From Methylocystis iwaonis (lineage in GTDB: Bacteria > Pseudomonadota > Alphaproteobacteria > Rhizobiales > Beijerinckiaceae): a stretch of DNA of 64,000 nt. Within the stretch, counting starts at the first letter, position 1. Each line of letters opens with the position of its first letter. The notes under the pieces were generated by a model, which was not told where the DNA came from, ran no database searches, and saw nothing but the letters and a program-made list of their open reading frames with translations. The position numbers and the translations under genes are program-made. The DNA is taken from the NCBI RefSeq assembly GCF_027925385.1, contig NZ_AP027142.1:3310501-3374500 (forward strand). Direction: 5' to 3'. Below are positions 36,244-44,401 of the stretch, one piece after another.

Positions 36244-37506
36244 CTAAACTCTTTCCTTTGGCGCGTTGTCGATACGCGGAGATTGGACATCCTGCGCGTA
36301 GTTCGCCAGTACCTCGGCGACGCAGCTTGCCAGCTCCTCGGCGTAAGACGCGGTGATTCTCGGATGCGTCGGCAGCGTGAGAATGGCGCGCACGAAGGCG
36401 GAGATCGTGCTGGAGCGTCCTGGAATGGTCGCATTCGCGGGAAGCTCGTGCACATTAGGATACAACATGAGGCCGATGTCATAGCCGCGCCGCAACACTT
36501 CCCGATAGACGCGCTCCCTGTTCTCTTTTCCGACGACGATCGGATAGCTGAACCAGGACGAGGACGCGCGCGTCTCTTCGTCCGTTTCCGCCGCCGCGCA
36601 AAGGTCTCGGAATCTTTTGTCATAGATCGCAGCGATCTTTCGCCGATGCGCATTGATGCGCTCGACATCGCGGGACTTGTGGTTCCATTCCGCAAAGGCG
36701 CCCAGTGACGGACGGGTCGTGATCGTCTCGTCCAGAGTTGGCGTTTCGATCAGAACGCGGGGAATAAGATCGGCGATTTTCCCCTGCTGCACGCTTAGTC
36801 TTCGCGCCCGAAACGCGAAGGGAAACACCAGCGGACTTGTCAGAAATGCATAGCGAAGCACCGTCTTCGCCATTCCGAGATACTGCCGCGGCCGCAGACG
36901 TGGCCAGCGCGACACTTCGCGCGAGAGCGCGTCGAAAAGCTCGGCATCTCTTGTGGCGATAAAACCGCCCCAGATGAAGTTCTGAATCTTGAAGCCCGAC
37001 AGGCTGAACACGCTGGCGTCGCCGAACGCGCCGACCGGCTGTCCGTCGAGCGTCGCGCCGAGAGCCACGGCGCAATCCTCGAAGACTTTCACGCCGTTAC
37101 TGTGGCACAGGCCGACAATCTCCTGCGTCCTGTTCTGGGTGACGCAATAATGCGTGAGCAACACGCAAGCCGCGCTGTCGTCGATGAGAGAGCGCAGATG
37201 GGCGACATCCATATTCGTGGAATCGGGAAGGCAATCGACGAACACCGGCTCGCCGCCGGCAAATCTCACCATGTTGACGACATCGGCAATCGTCAAAGGC
37301 GACATCAGGACGCGCCGCCTCGTATCGGTCAGCGCGCTTTTGACCAGAAGGTATATCCCCGCCCGCGCCCGCCCGAGCGGAAGGATATGGGCGCCACCCA
37401 GCCTCTCCGAGCTTTGCGCGATGAAGGTTCTTTCTGATTGCGCGTTTCCCGAGACCCACGGCGTGAGGTACCGCATCGGGTAGACGATCTGCCTCGGCTG
37501 GACCAT
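36244..37506 (-). CDS. DegT/DnrJ/EryC1/StrS-family aminotransferase-like protein
   Basis: PLP-dependent enzyme of the sugar aminotransferase family, probably making an amino sugar. 420 residues with LMSPLTIADVVNMVRFAGGE, VFVDCLPDSTNMDV, HYCVTQNRTQEIVGLC, FEDCAVALGATLDGQPVGAF, and the PLP-lysine region FSLSGFKIQNFIWGGFI. In place of the usual S-F-H-x-x-K motif it has SGFK. It follows the GMC-type gene on the same strand after 47 bases. Substrate unknown. Confidence 0.82.
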   Translation of the reverse strand: MVQPRQIVYPMRYLTPWVSGNAQSERTFIAQSSERLGGAHILPLGRARAGIYLLVKSALTDTRRRVLMSPLTIADVVNMVRFAGGEPVFVDCLPDSTNMDVAHLRSLIDDSAACVLLTHYCVTQNRTQEIVGLCHSNGVKVFEDCAVALGATLDGQPVGAFGDASVFSLSGFKIQNFIWGGFIATRDAELFDALSREVSRWPRLRPRQYLGMAKTVLRYAFLTSPLVFPFAFRARRLSVQQGKIADLIPRVLIETPTLDETITTRPSLGAFAEWNHKSRDVERINAHRRKIAAIYDKRFRDLCAAAETDEETRASSSWFSYPIVVGKENRERVYREVLRRGYDIGLMLYPNVHELPANATIPGRSSTISAFVRAILTLPTHPRITASYAEELASCVAEVLANYAQDVQSPRIDNAPKERV

Positions 37507-37553
37507 TCGAACAACTCCACATTTGCTTCAGGCGCACAACAGGACCGAGCCTG

Positions 37554-39242
37554 TCATGGCGTTCGAAGCGTGCTTTCTGCGTTCGCCAGTTTCGTAACGA
37601 TGTCGGCGCTCGAACCACGGTCCAGAGTGGATGCGATATGATCGGCGAGTCGAAGCGCCAGAGCGACGATGGTCGTCGTTGGAAAATCGCCGCCTGCTGT
37701 GGGAAAAATCGAGCTGCCGGCGACATACATATTCGTGATTTCGTGAATGCGGCAGTTGGGATCAACGACGCCGAGCTTGGGCGACTCATGCATGCGCGTC
37801 GTTCCCATATGGTGCCAGCATCCCTCCTGCGAGAAACTTTCCGGCCAGCCATTTTCGACGATGGGCGGGTCGAGCGCTATGTCGGCGACTCCGGAGCGGC
37901 TCAACTCTTCAGCGACAAGAGCGACCGTACGGTCGATGGTTCTCTTGGTTTGGTCGCCGAGGCGCCAATCGACTTTCACCCGGTTCAAGCCGAGCTGATC
38001 CCTCGCCATGGAAAGCGTCACGCGGCTATCGGGATTGGGAGCCGGTTCGCAAATGACCTGGAGCCGTGTGTGGTCGATGAGCGAGCGCATCTGCAGCGAG
38101 CCCATTTGCAGATAACGCGCGGCGATGAAGCCGAGAGTATTGAGCGGCTGCCCCGCCAGCGTCAGGAATTCGCGCAGCAGGGAGCGTTGCGTTTCTTGAA
38201 CGCCTTCGAGTCGGCGCTTGAGGCGGACAAGCGCGTCTTTGACGCCGGTGTATTCGCCCGGGAATATCGGCACGAAGGTGATGTTGGTATTCAACAGCCG
38301 CTCGCGCTCGCGCGCTTTGGGACTTAAAGAGAGATGCCCGGCGATGCAGGTGCCGTGGGCGGCGACGGCGTCGTTGCGGTAATGGAATTTCGCGTCATAG
38401 AGCATGTTGTCGGACCATCCGTCGCGGAAGCGGACGGTTGCCGTCGTCAGGCAGGGATGATCCATGAAAAAGCGTCCGACCAAATCATGATGATTGCCGA
38501 GCCCCTGCGGCCGATCCTTGTTGGACAGCAACAAAAGGCGCGCGTTCTCTATGCCCCCGGTCGCCAGGATAAAGATTTTCGCTGCAACAGTCGCCGAGCG
38601 CCCGTTCAACATTCTCAATCGCGCGTAGCGAACCGACTGGCCGCCCTCTGTCGAAATGTCGGTGACATTGGCATTGAGGAAGACGGTGACATGGCGCGCT
38701 TGCTTCAATTGCGAGCGGTAGACCTGACCAAATCGCACCGGCGGGCTGAATTGAGAGATAACGTCGATAACATCGTCGCCGGCATAAGAGTGGCGCCGGA
38801 CGTTGCTGCGTCCGATAGCGTCTACCCAGAAAGACGCGTCGAAATTGGTTGGGCCAAGCTGCAGAATGGAATGGGTGCGCTCATAATAGGGCTCGAGCTC
38901 CGATCTTTCGAACGGCCAGCCGCTATAGGGGACCCAGTGGCGCGCGACGAAGTCGTCTTCTTCGAAGGGCCTGCACCAGCCGCCCCAGCAGTTGCTGCTT
39001 CCGCCAAGGTAGCGGCTACGGCAGCCATCGGCGAAACGATAGGGCAGCCCAACGCTCTCCCCACGATAAAGGTCGCGGTTGGCCTCCTCGCTTTGGAAGC
39101 CGCCGCTCTCGATAAGAACGACCTCTATGCCGCGTTTCTCGAACTCGAGCGCGAGGGTGATCCCCGCAACGCCCCCGCCTATGATGCAGATCTCGGATTC
39201 TATCCTGTATTCATCGTCCAAACCCAACGCGTCGATGAACAT
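37554..39242 (-). CDS. GMC-type FAD oxidoreductase
   Basis: FAD-dependent alcohol/sugar oxidoreductase of the glucose-methanol-choline superfamily. 562 residues: FAD-binding ICIIGGGVAGITLALEFEKR (GxGxxG), LGGSSNCWGGWCRPFEEDDF, LATGGIENARLLLLSNKD. At the C-terminus are the catalytic His region WHHMGTTRMHESPKLGVVD and the second FAD motif MYVAGSSIFPTAGGDFPTTT. No signal peptide, so probably cytoplasmic. Its co-orientation with the DegT gene suggests a sugar oxidised and then aminated, which is inference. Confidence 0.85.
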   Translation of the reverse strand: MFIDALGLDDEYRIESEICIIGGGVAGITLALEFEKRGIEVVLIESGGFQSEEANRDLYRGESVGLPYRFADGCRSRYLGGSSNCWGGWCRPFEEDDFVARHWVPYSGWPFERSELEPYYERTHSILQLGPTNFDASFWVDAIGRSNVRRHSYAGDDVIDVISQFSPPVRFGQVYRSQLKQARHVTVFLNANVTDISTEGGQSVRYARLRMLNGRSATVAAKIFILATGGIENARLLLLSNKDRPQGLGNHHDLVGRFFMDHPCLTTATVRFRDGWSDNMLYDAKFHYRNDAVAAHGTCIAGHLSLSPKARERERLLNTNITFVPIFPGEYTGVKDALVRLKRRLEGVQETQRSLLREFLTLAGQPLNTLGFIAARYLQMGSLQMRSLIDHTRLQVICEPAPNPDSRVTLSMARDQLGLNRVKVDWRLGDQTKRTIDRTVALVAEELSRSGVADIALDPPIVENGWPESFSQEGCWHHMGTTRMHESPKLGVVDPNCRIHEITNMYVAGSSIFPTAGGDFPTTTIVALALRLADHIASTLDRGSSADIVTKLANAESTLRTP

Positions 39243-39569
39243 GATCCGCTTTTCCTTGAATAATTACGGATCGATCAGACCATGAGAGCAATATTATATC
39301 AATAACGAGCGGCGTTGAATTCTGGATATGCTTGGCTGGCAAAAAGGTCTAAGCCGAATGGGCTAAGTATGATTTTTTCGAGACAGGGACATTCTTCATC
39401 ATTTGGGCTTGTGTGGTGAAACGCGGTTGCGCTCGAACGGTAGCAACCGTGAGAGAAGGCGAGGCGCCTTTCCGACCCTTGCCGCTTGAGTCGCGCTTGG
39501 CAACGAATACTTAGGCGTCGGCGGGAACGACAACCGGCTCATGTTTACGGGAGGCGCCAAGCTGCAAAC

Positions 39570-39653
39570 CGTCATTGCGAGCGAAGCGAAGCAATCCAGA
39601 GCAGCGGTGCGGCCCTGGATTGCTTCGTCGCTTACGCTCCTCGCAATGACGGC
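39570..39653. repeat. Extragenic palindrome, family B
   Basis: Nearly identical to the copy at 31062-31145: CGTCATTGCGAGCGAAGCGA at the left, CTGGATTGCTTCGTCGCT in the middle, CTCCTCGCAATGACGG at the right. The ends are inverted repeats of each other, as in REP-type elements. Confidence 0.88.
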
Positions 39654-39789
39654 GTCCAGTTGGAGTCCGGCGCCGGCATTACGGCGGCCAGCATTATCGC
39701 GAGGCAGGCATGGCTCGTAGAGGAAAGCGCGCCGCTGTCATAGCGCTTGGGAAAAGCGCGCCTCGGCGTCAGCCCAAAGCGCAGCAAGA

Positions 39790-39820
39790 CGCCGGAGTCA
39801 GCCGTTTGCTGGCTCCGGCG
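39790..39820 (-). terminator. Hairpin downstream of the 36-residue protein gene
   Basis: Arms CGCCGGAGTCAGC (39790-39802) and GCTGGCTCCGGCG (39808-39820) pair with one G-T mismatch around a 5-base loop, 28 bases after the small gene's stop. There is no strong U-run, so it may be rho-assisted. Confidence 0.5.
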
Positions 39821-39848
39821 AAATTCAGAAGTGAGGAAGAGTTGGCTG

Positions 39849-39959
39849 TCAGCCGATCAAACCGGTGATGTTGTGAAGCACGATGATGAATCCCGCTGCG
39901 ACTGCAGCGACGACAACGAGGGCCCTGAATAGTTCTTTGCTGTTGTGGGCTGTCTGCAT
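39849..39959 (-). CDS. Small single-span membrane protein, 36 residues, uncharacterised
   Basis: Read by hand: MQTAHNSKELFRALVVVAAV followed by AAGFIIVLHNITGLIG. A short polar N-terminus (residues 1-12, net basic) precedes one hydrophobic span at about 13-28. Support for a real gene: an ideal ribosome site (GGAGGAAACAAATC before the ATG), a good sigma70-like promoter at 40023-40051, and a hairpin after the stop. I do not recognise the family. The topology is like small inner-membrane regulators or assembly subunits. Flanked by extragenic repeats, 570 bases from the Rrf2 gene. Confidence 0.7.
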   Translation of the reverse strand: MQTAHNSKELFRALVVVAAVAAGFIIVLHNITGLIG

Positions 39960-40022
39960 GATTTGTTTCCTCCAGCAGTCCCCTTATCGGGCTTTGCGAG
40001 GAAAGGTTAGGACCGGCGCCAA

Positions 40023-40051
40023 ATTATCTCAACGAAGATTACGTGCGACAA
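40023..40051 (-). promoter_or_regulatory. Predicted sigma70-type promoter of the 36-residue protein
   Basis: On the minus strand TTGTCG (40051-40046), 17 bases, then GATAAT (40028-40023), giving a leader of roughly 55 bases before the ATG at 39959. The DNA further upstream (40050-40110) is strikingly AT-rich, as an UP element would be. Confidence 0.5.
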
Positions 40052-40214
40052 ATATACGCATCTCTGTTTATTTTAATAGTTCTATATTATAGCATTTCTA
40101 ATCTCATCTTTTTCTACAGCATTCTCGCATTCAAATCCGTTTAGGCACTCTGGTGTCGTCGTGCGCTGCCGCAGGTGCGAACCGAGAACACACTAAACTG
40201 CCTGCTTGGTTCAT

Positions 40215-40521
40215 CGTTATTCCCGACGCTCGCGCAGCGAGTGATACCGTTTCCGTTTGAATAGCTCGCATTGGCGCTTGTCATTCCCGACGGGCCGAAG
40301 GCCCGATCGGGAATCCAGAGCCACAAGAGCGCAGGTTTTGCTCTGGATTCCCGATCACTCGCTACGCGAGCGTCGGGAATGGCACCGAACCAATCAAGCG
40401 GAGTATGATGGGGAATTCAGTGCAGAACCGACGAGGCTCTGGATTCCCGCCCGTCGGGAATGACACATCCCAATGCGAGCTGTTCAAACGGAGATAGCGT
40501 GACGCGCCCCAATGCGAGTTG
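40215..40521. repeat. Composite palindromic repeat cluster, family A
   Basis: Contains several pieces: TTATTCCCGACGCTCGCG at 40217-40234; a complete long inverted element 40280-40384 (GTCATTCCCGACGGGCC... to ...GCGAGCGTCGGGAATGG); and CTGGATTCCCGCCCGTCGGGAATGACA near 40439-40465 in pieces. Outside them TCCGTTTGAATAGCTCGCAT (40252-40271) recurs inverted at 40473-40492 (one base different). CCAATGCGAG occurs again at 40510-40519. The 568-base gap 39960-40527 otherwise holds only the AT-rich promoter area. Confidence 0.75.
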
Positions 40522-40527
40522 CACGAG

Positions 40528-40977
40528 TCAGATATCGAAGAAGATCGCTTCCGCGTTGTTTTTCGCTCGGTCGCCCATCTCTTGAAGAGAACAATTGTCA
40601 AGCACGTTCGACAAGGCTTCCTGGGCGCGCTGCATGATCTTGCGCACGGCGCAGGTGTTTTCGTCGAAGCAATCGTCACAGCGCCGGTAGCGCGTCTTAC
40701 TCGCGCAAGGCACCGGCGCCAAAGGCCCGTCGATCGCGCGCACGAGTTCGCCGACGGTAATCTCGCTCGCCGGGCGCGACAGAGCGTAGCCGCCGCCCTT
40801 CCCCATCTTCGAATGGACAAATCCCGCGTTGCGCAGCTCGCAGAGGATGGCGTCGAGAAACTTTTTCGGGATGCATTGCTTTTCGGAAATTTCGAGCACG
40901 GGAACCGGGCGCCCGGGCTCGGACTGCGCCAGATGCACCATGGCTTTGAGGCCGTATTTTCCCTTTTTTGTCAGCAC
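40528..40977 (-). CDS. Rrf2-family transcriptional regulator with four-Cys motif
   Basis: Probable regulator of the adjoining encapsulin/cysteine genes. 149 residues: N-terminal winged helix (KYGLKAMVHLAQ, IPKKFLDAILCELRNAGFVH, MGKGGGYALSRP) and a C-terminal cluster C-x8-C-x2-C-x5-C (about residues 94-112) that could bind an Fe-S cluster or sense thiols. GTG 40977 chosen because it aligns with the usual Rrf2 start and has GGGAAG upstream; ATG 41022 would add 15 residues. Very similar to the Rrf2 protein at 54.5 kb. Lies downstream of the cysteine desulfurase on the same strand. Confidence 0.85.
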   Translation of the reverse strand: MLTKKGKYGLKAMVHLAQSEPGRPVPVLEISEKQCIPKKFLDAILCELRNAGFVHSKMGKGGGYALSRPASEITVGELVRAIDGPLAPVPCASKTRYRRCDDCFDENTCAVRKIMQRAQEALSNVLDNCSLQEMGDRAKNNAEAIFFDI

Positions 40978-41154
40978 GCGGATGACTTCCCGAAAGCGAG
41001 CGCTTTCCGCTGTTATCCCCATGCAGCTAATCAGTCAACTATTTCCATAGATTATACAGGCTTCAAAACAGACAAACGGTCGAGCCTCTAAATGAGCCGA
41101 TCATGTGGGTGAATGGGCGGCTGACGCCATGCCGCCCCTCTCTTTTGCCCCAGC

Positions 41155-43392
41155 TCAGAAGCCGCCGCGGCCCGCCTGCAGCTTCAACAGCGCCGCCACC
41201 AGCGCATCGACGTCCGCGCAGGTGTTGTAGAAGGCGAGCGAAGGCCGCACCGTCGCCTCGAGGCCGAAACGGCGCAGGATCGGCTGGGCGCAATGATGGC
41301 CCGCGCGCACGGCGATGCCTTCCCGATCGAGCGCCTTGCCGACCTCCTGCGTGCTGTGGCCGTCGAGCACGAAGGACAGCACGGAGGCCTTCTCGGCCGC
41401 CGTCCCGATAAAGGTCAGGCCAGGCACCAGGCGCATTTTCTCGGTGGCATAGACGAGAAGGTCATGCTCGTAACGGGCGATGACCTCCATGCCGATGCTC
41501 TCGACATAATCGAGCGCCGCGCCGAGACCCACTGCGTCGGCGATATTGCCCGTACCCGCCTCGAAACGCTCCGGCGCGCCCTGATAGATCGTCTTCTCGA
41601 AGGTAACGTCGGCGATCATATTGCCGCCGCCCTGCCAGGGCGGCATATTTTCGAGCACTGCGTCCTTGCCGTAGACGACGCCGATGCCGGTCGGCCCGAA
41701 GACCTTGTGGCCCGAGAAGATGAAGAAGTCGCAGTCGATTGACTGCACGTCGACCGGCATATGCGAGACGGATTGCGCGCCGTCGATCAGCACGCAGGCG
41801 CCGTGGCGATGCGCCATGGCGGTGATCTCGCGCACCGGCGTCACCGTGCCGAGCGCATTGGAGACCTGCGTCACGGCGACGATGCGCGTCTTCGGATTGA
41901 GCAGCTTCTCATATTCTTCGAGAATGAGCTGGCCGCGATCGTCGACCGGCGCGACGCGCAGCCGCGCGCCCTTCTCGGCGCAGAGCATCTGCCAGGGAAC
42001 GATATTGGCGTGATGCTCCAGCCAGGAGACGACGATCTCGTCACCCTCGCGCACATTGCGGCGGCCCCAGGCCTGGGCGACGAGATTGATGCCCTCCGTG
42101 GCGCCGCGCACGAACACAATGTCCTTAACGCTGGGCGCCTTCAAAAAGCGGCGAACCTTTTCGCGCGCGGCCTCATAGGCGTCGGTCGAGCGCGCGGCGA
42201 GCGCATGGGCGGCGCGGTGGATGTTGGAGTTTTCATACTCGTAGAAATGCGACAGCCGGTCGATGACCGACTGCGGCTTCTGCGTCGTCGCCGCATTGTC
42301 GAGCCAGACGAGCGGCTTGCCATGAACCTGCTGCTGCAGGATCGGGAAGTCGCGCTTCACCCGATAGGGATCGAAGACCTGGCGCGTCTCAGTGGAGCTG
42401 GGCGAAAGCTGCGGCGCGAAGCCCTGCGGCTCGGCGGCAGGCTGCGCCGGCGCGGCGGCGGGATGGCCGCCCGTATGGCTCACGAAGTAAAGCGCGTCGC
42501 TCGCGGCGGGGCCGGATTGGCCGGGCGTCGGGAAGCTCTCGAAGCCGCTCGAAAATTGCTCGCCGCCGACGGGCGGCGTGGCGAGCGAAGCGGAGTCCGA
42601 GAGACGGTGCGGATCGGCTTCCGACGGCCCTGAGATGGCGAAGCTCTCCGGCGCGGCGGGAGCCCTGGCCTCGGCCTCCGCCGGCGCGCTCGGCGCGGAG
42701 ACCGGAATGTTCGGCTGTCCGAGCTCCGGCTGCGGCGCGACCGCCGGCGTATGCGGCGAGAGATAGGACGGCGCGGGCGCGGCCGGCGCGCTCGTGGGGG
42801 CCGCCCGCTCATGCAGGAAGTAGAGATTATCGACCGCAGGGCTCGCGCTTACCCCGGCGGGGCCGATCGCTTCCGGCGCGTTGACGTGGCTTTGTGGCAC
42901 GAGCGACATGTCTGCGGCGAGAAGGCGCGGAATGAGGCTGTAATCGACGTCCGAGGGAATAGCGGAAGGGGTGGAGCTGCCGAGCGACGCGCCTGGCTGC
43001 GGAATTTGGTCGAGACCGAGCGGGCGCGTCGGCGACTGCAAACCCGTCGGCGCGGCCGGCGCGGGGATGTTCGGCGTCGGGATGACGGAGAGGATTGTCG
43101 TTTGCGGCACGTCCGGCGGCCCCATCTGGGTGCGCGCGGGGGCGAGCGGCGCGACCGTCGTCACGACCGAAGGCGCCGGCGCGTCGGGCAGGCTCGGCGT
43201 CAGCGCCGGCGGACCGAAGGGCAGCGAGGAATTGGCCAGCGGAACCGGCGGCTGCTGGAAAAAAGCGTTGGCCAGCCGCGCGATCATATTCGGGTCGATT
43301 GTCGGCGCGGCGTGATGGCCGGCGTCCTGAGCGGGGAGATTGTCGAGCGGCAAATCGGCGGAAGCGGGAATGGCGGGCTTCGCAGGCGACAT
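41155..43392 (-). CDS. Cysteine desulfurase (SufS-like) with long N-terminal encapsulin-targeting domain
   Basis: Takes sulfur from cysteine and is the presumed cargo of the neighbouring shell protein. 745 residues. Residues 1-337 are Pro/Ala/Ser-rich and look disordered, with isolated hydrophobic motifs: IDPNMIARLANAFFQQ (32-47), DYSLIPRLLAA (150-160), NLYFLHE (189-195) and ALYFVSHT (300-307). Residues 338-745 are a class V aminotransferase fold with PLP-Lys563 (FIFSGHKVFGPTG) and catalytic Cys701 (AGHHCAQP). Known family 2A encapsulin systems have exactly this cargo architecture. RBS GAGGAAG precedes the ATG. Starts 61 bases after the encapsulin gene. Confidence 0.93.
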   Translation of the reverse strand: MSPAKPAIPASADLPLDNLPAQDAGHHAAPTIDPNMIARLANAFFQQPPVPLANSSLPFGPPALTPSLPDAPAPSVVTTVAPLAPARTQMGPPDVPQTTILSVIPTPNIPAPAAPTGLQSPTRPLGLDQIPQPGASLGSSTPSAIPSDVDYSLIPRLLAADMSLVPQSHVNAPEAIGPAGVSASPAVDNLYFLHERAAPTSAPAAPAPSYLSPHTPAVAPQPELGQPNIPVSAPSAPAEAEARAPAAPESFAISGPSEADPHRLSDSASLATPPVGGEQFSSGFESFPTPGQSGPAASDALYFVSHTGGHPAAAPAQPAAEPQGFAPQLSPSSTETRQVFDPYRVKRDFPILQQQVHGKPLVWLDNAATTQKPQSVIDRLSHFYEYENSNIHRAAHALAARSTDAYEAAREKVRRFLKAPSVKDIVFVRGATEGINLVAQAWGRRNVREGDEIVVSWLEHHANIVPWQMLCAEKGARLRVAPVDDRGQLILEEYEKLLNPKTRIVAVTQVSNALGTVTPVREITAMAHRHGACVLIDGAQSVSHMPVDVQSIDCDFFIFSGHKVFGPTGIGVVYGKDAVLENMPPWQGGGNMIADVTFEKTIYQGAPERFEAGTGNIADAVGLGAALDYVESIGMEVIARYEHDLLVYATEKMRLVPGLTFIGTAAEKASVLSFVLDGHSTQEVGKALDREGIAVRAGHHCAQPILRRFGLEATVRPSLAFYNTCADVDALVAALLKLQAGRGGF

Positions 43393-43453
43393 GAAGGCGG
43401 CTTCCTCGGCGTGAAAGAGAGCCGGCGGCGCTGGGCCGCCGGCGTTGTTGCGA

Positions 43454-44401
43454 TCAGACGCGCTTGTCGTCGTATTCGTGGAACTTGCTCACATCGACAT
43501 CCTCGAGCACGCCGAGGGCGTCATGCGTCAGCACTGCGGCCGAGCAATAGAGCGAGATCAGATAGGAGGCGATCGCCTTGCGGTTGATGCCCATGAAGCG
43601 AACCGACAGACTCGGCGCCACCTCGCCGGGGACGCCCGGCTGGAACAGGCCGATGACGCCCTGCTTCTTCTCGCCGGTGCGCAGCAGAAGAATATTTGTC
43701 TTGCCGTTCTCGTCGATGTAGAGCTTGTCGCTCGGCACCAGCGGCAGGCCGCGCCAGGTGATGAAGGGCGAGCCGAACAGCGTGACGGTTGGCGGCGGCA
43801 CGCCGCGGCGGGTGCATTCCCGGCCGAACGCCGCAATGGCGCGCGGATGCGCCAGGAAGAACGCCGGCTCCTTCCACACTTTGGAGATCAGCTCGTCGAG
43901 ATCGTCCGGCGTCGGCGGTCCCTTGCGGGTCTTGATCCTCATCGACGGATGCGCATTGGCGAGGAAGCCATATTCCGCATTGTTGATGAGTTCGGCCTCC
44001 TGCCTCTCCTTCACCTTCTCGGTGAGGAGACGGACCTGCTCCTGAATCTGATCATAGGGATGGTTGTAAAGATCCGAGACGCGGGTCTGAACGTCGAGGA
44101 TCGTCGTCACCGCGTTCATCGAATATTCGCGCGGCGCATCTTCGTAATCGACGAAGGTCTCCGGTAGGTCCGCATCACGATCGCGCGCCGGGCTGCATTG
44201 CACGACGGCGTCGCTCAACGCCGACGATTCCTTGACGCGGTTCAGGCGGTAGATGCCGGCTTCGACCGGCACCCAGGGGAGGAAGGACACGAGCCAGCGC
44301 GGCGTGATGCCCGACCATTGCGGGCGGGTTTTCGTTGCGTTGGCGAGCTGGCGCGCCGCCGCCTCGCTCAATGTTCGGCGGACTTCGGGTTCTGCAGTCA
44401 T
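43454..44401 (-). CDS. Family 2A encapsulin shell protein (SrpI-like)
   Basis: HK97-fold protein expected to self-assemble into an icosahedral nanocompartment. 315 residues, the size of cyanobacterial SrpI. Recognisable family sequence includes NATKTRPQWSGITPRWLVSF, LPWVPVEAGIYRLNRV, EYSMNAVTTILDVQTRVSDL, AEYGFLANAHPSMRI, TLFGSPFITWRGLPLVPSDK, GVIGLFQPGVPGEVAPSLSV and RFMGINRKAIASYLISLYCS. Databases often label such proteins phage capsid or major membrane protein I. No other phage gene is present, and a desulfurase cargo follows directly. RBS CTAGGA precedes the ATG. Confidence 0.93.
   Translation of the reverse strand: MTAEPEVRRTLSEAAARQLANATKTRPQWSGITPRWLVSFLPWVPVEAGIYRLNRVKESSALSDAVVQCSPARDRDADLPETFVDYEDAPREYSMNAVTTILDVQTRVSDLYNHPYDQIQEQVRLLTEKVKERQEAELINNAEYGFLANAHPSMRIKTRKGPPTPDDLDELISKVWKEPAFFLAHPRAIAAFGRECTRRGVPPPTVTLFGSPFITWRGLPLVPSDKLYIDENGKTNILLLRTGEKKQGVIGLFQPGVPGEVAPSLSVRFMGINRKAIASYLISLYCSAAVLTHDALGVLEDVDVSKFHEYDDKRV

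Larger units (their letters stand above)
39243..39848. other. Intergenic stretch upstream of GMC-type gene, with palindrome
   Basis: About 600 bases without a convincing gene. The AT-rich first 150 bases upstream of the GMC start (from 39243) likely carry its promoter. A family B palindrome lies at 39570-39653 and a terminator-like hairpin at 39790-39820. Open frames here (for instance 39486-39743) run through the palindrome and look non-coding. Confidence 0.4.

Noticed and set aside
39486-39743. 85-residue plus-strand frame
   Set aside because: Runs straight through a family B palindrome; no ribosome site and no protein character outside the repeat.
40215-40521. CRISPR array in the repeat cluster
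   Set aside because: Repeats are palindromic, of unequal length and irregularly spaced, without unique spacers of constant size or cas genes.
42751-43587. 278-residue plus-strand frame opposite the desulfurase N-terminus
   Set aside because: Mirror of a Pro/Ala-rich low-complexity coding region; it is an Arg/Gly-rich shadow.
43454-44401. Phage capsid gene, hence a prophage remnant
   Set aside because: The protein matches the family 2A encapsulin pattern, the cargo desulfurase follows directly, and no portal, protease, tail or integrase gene is nearby.
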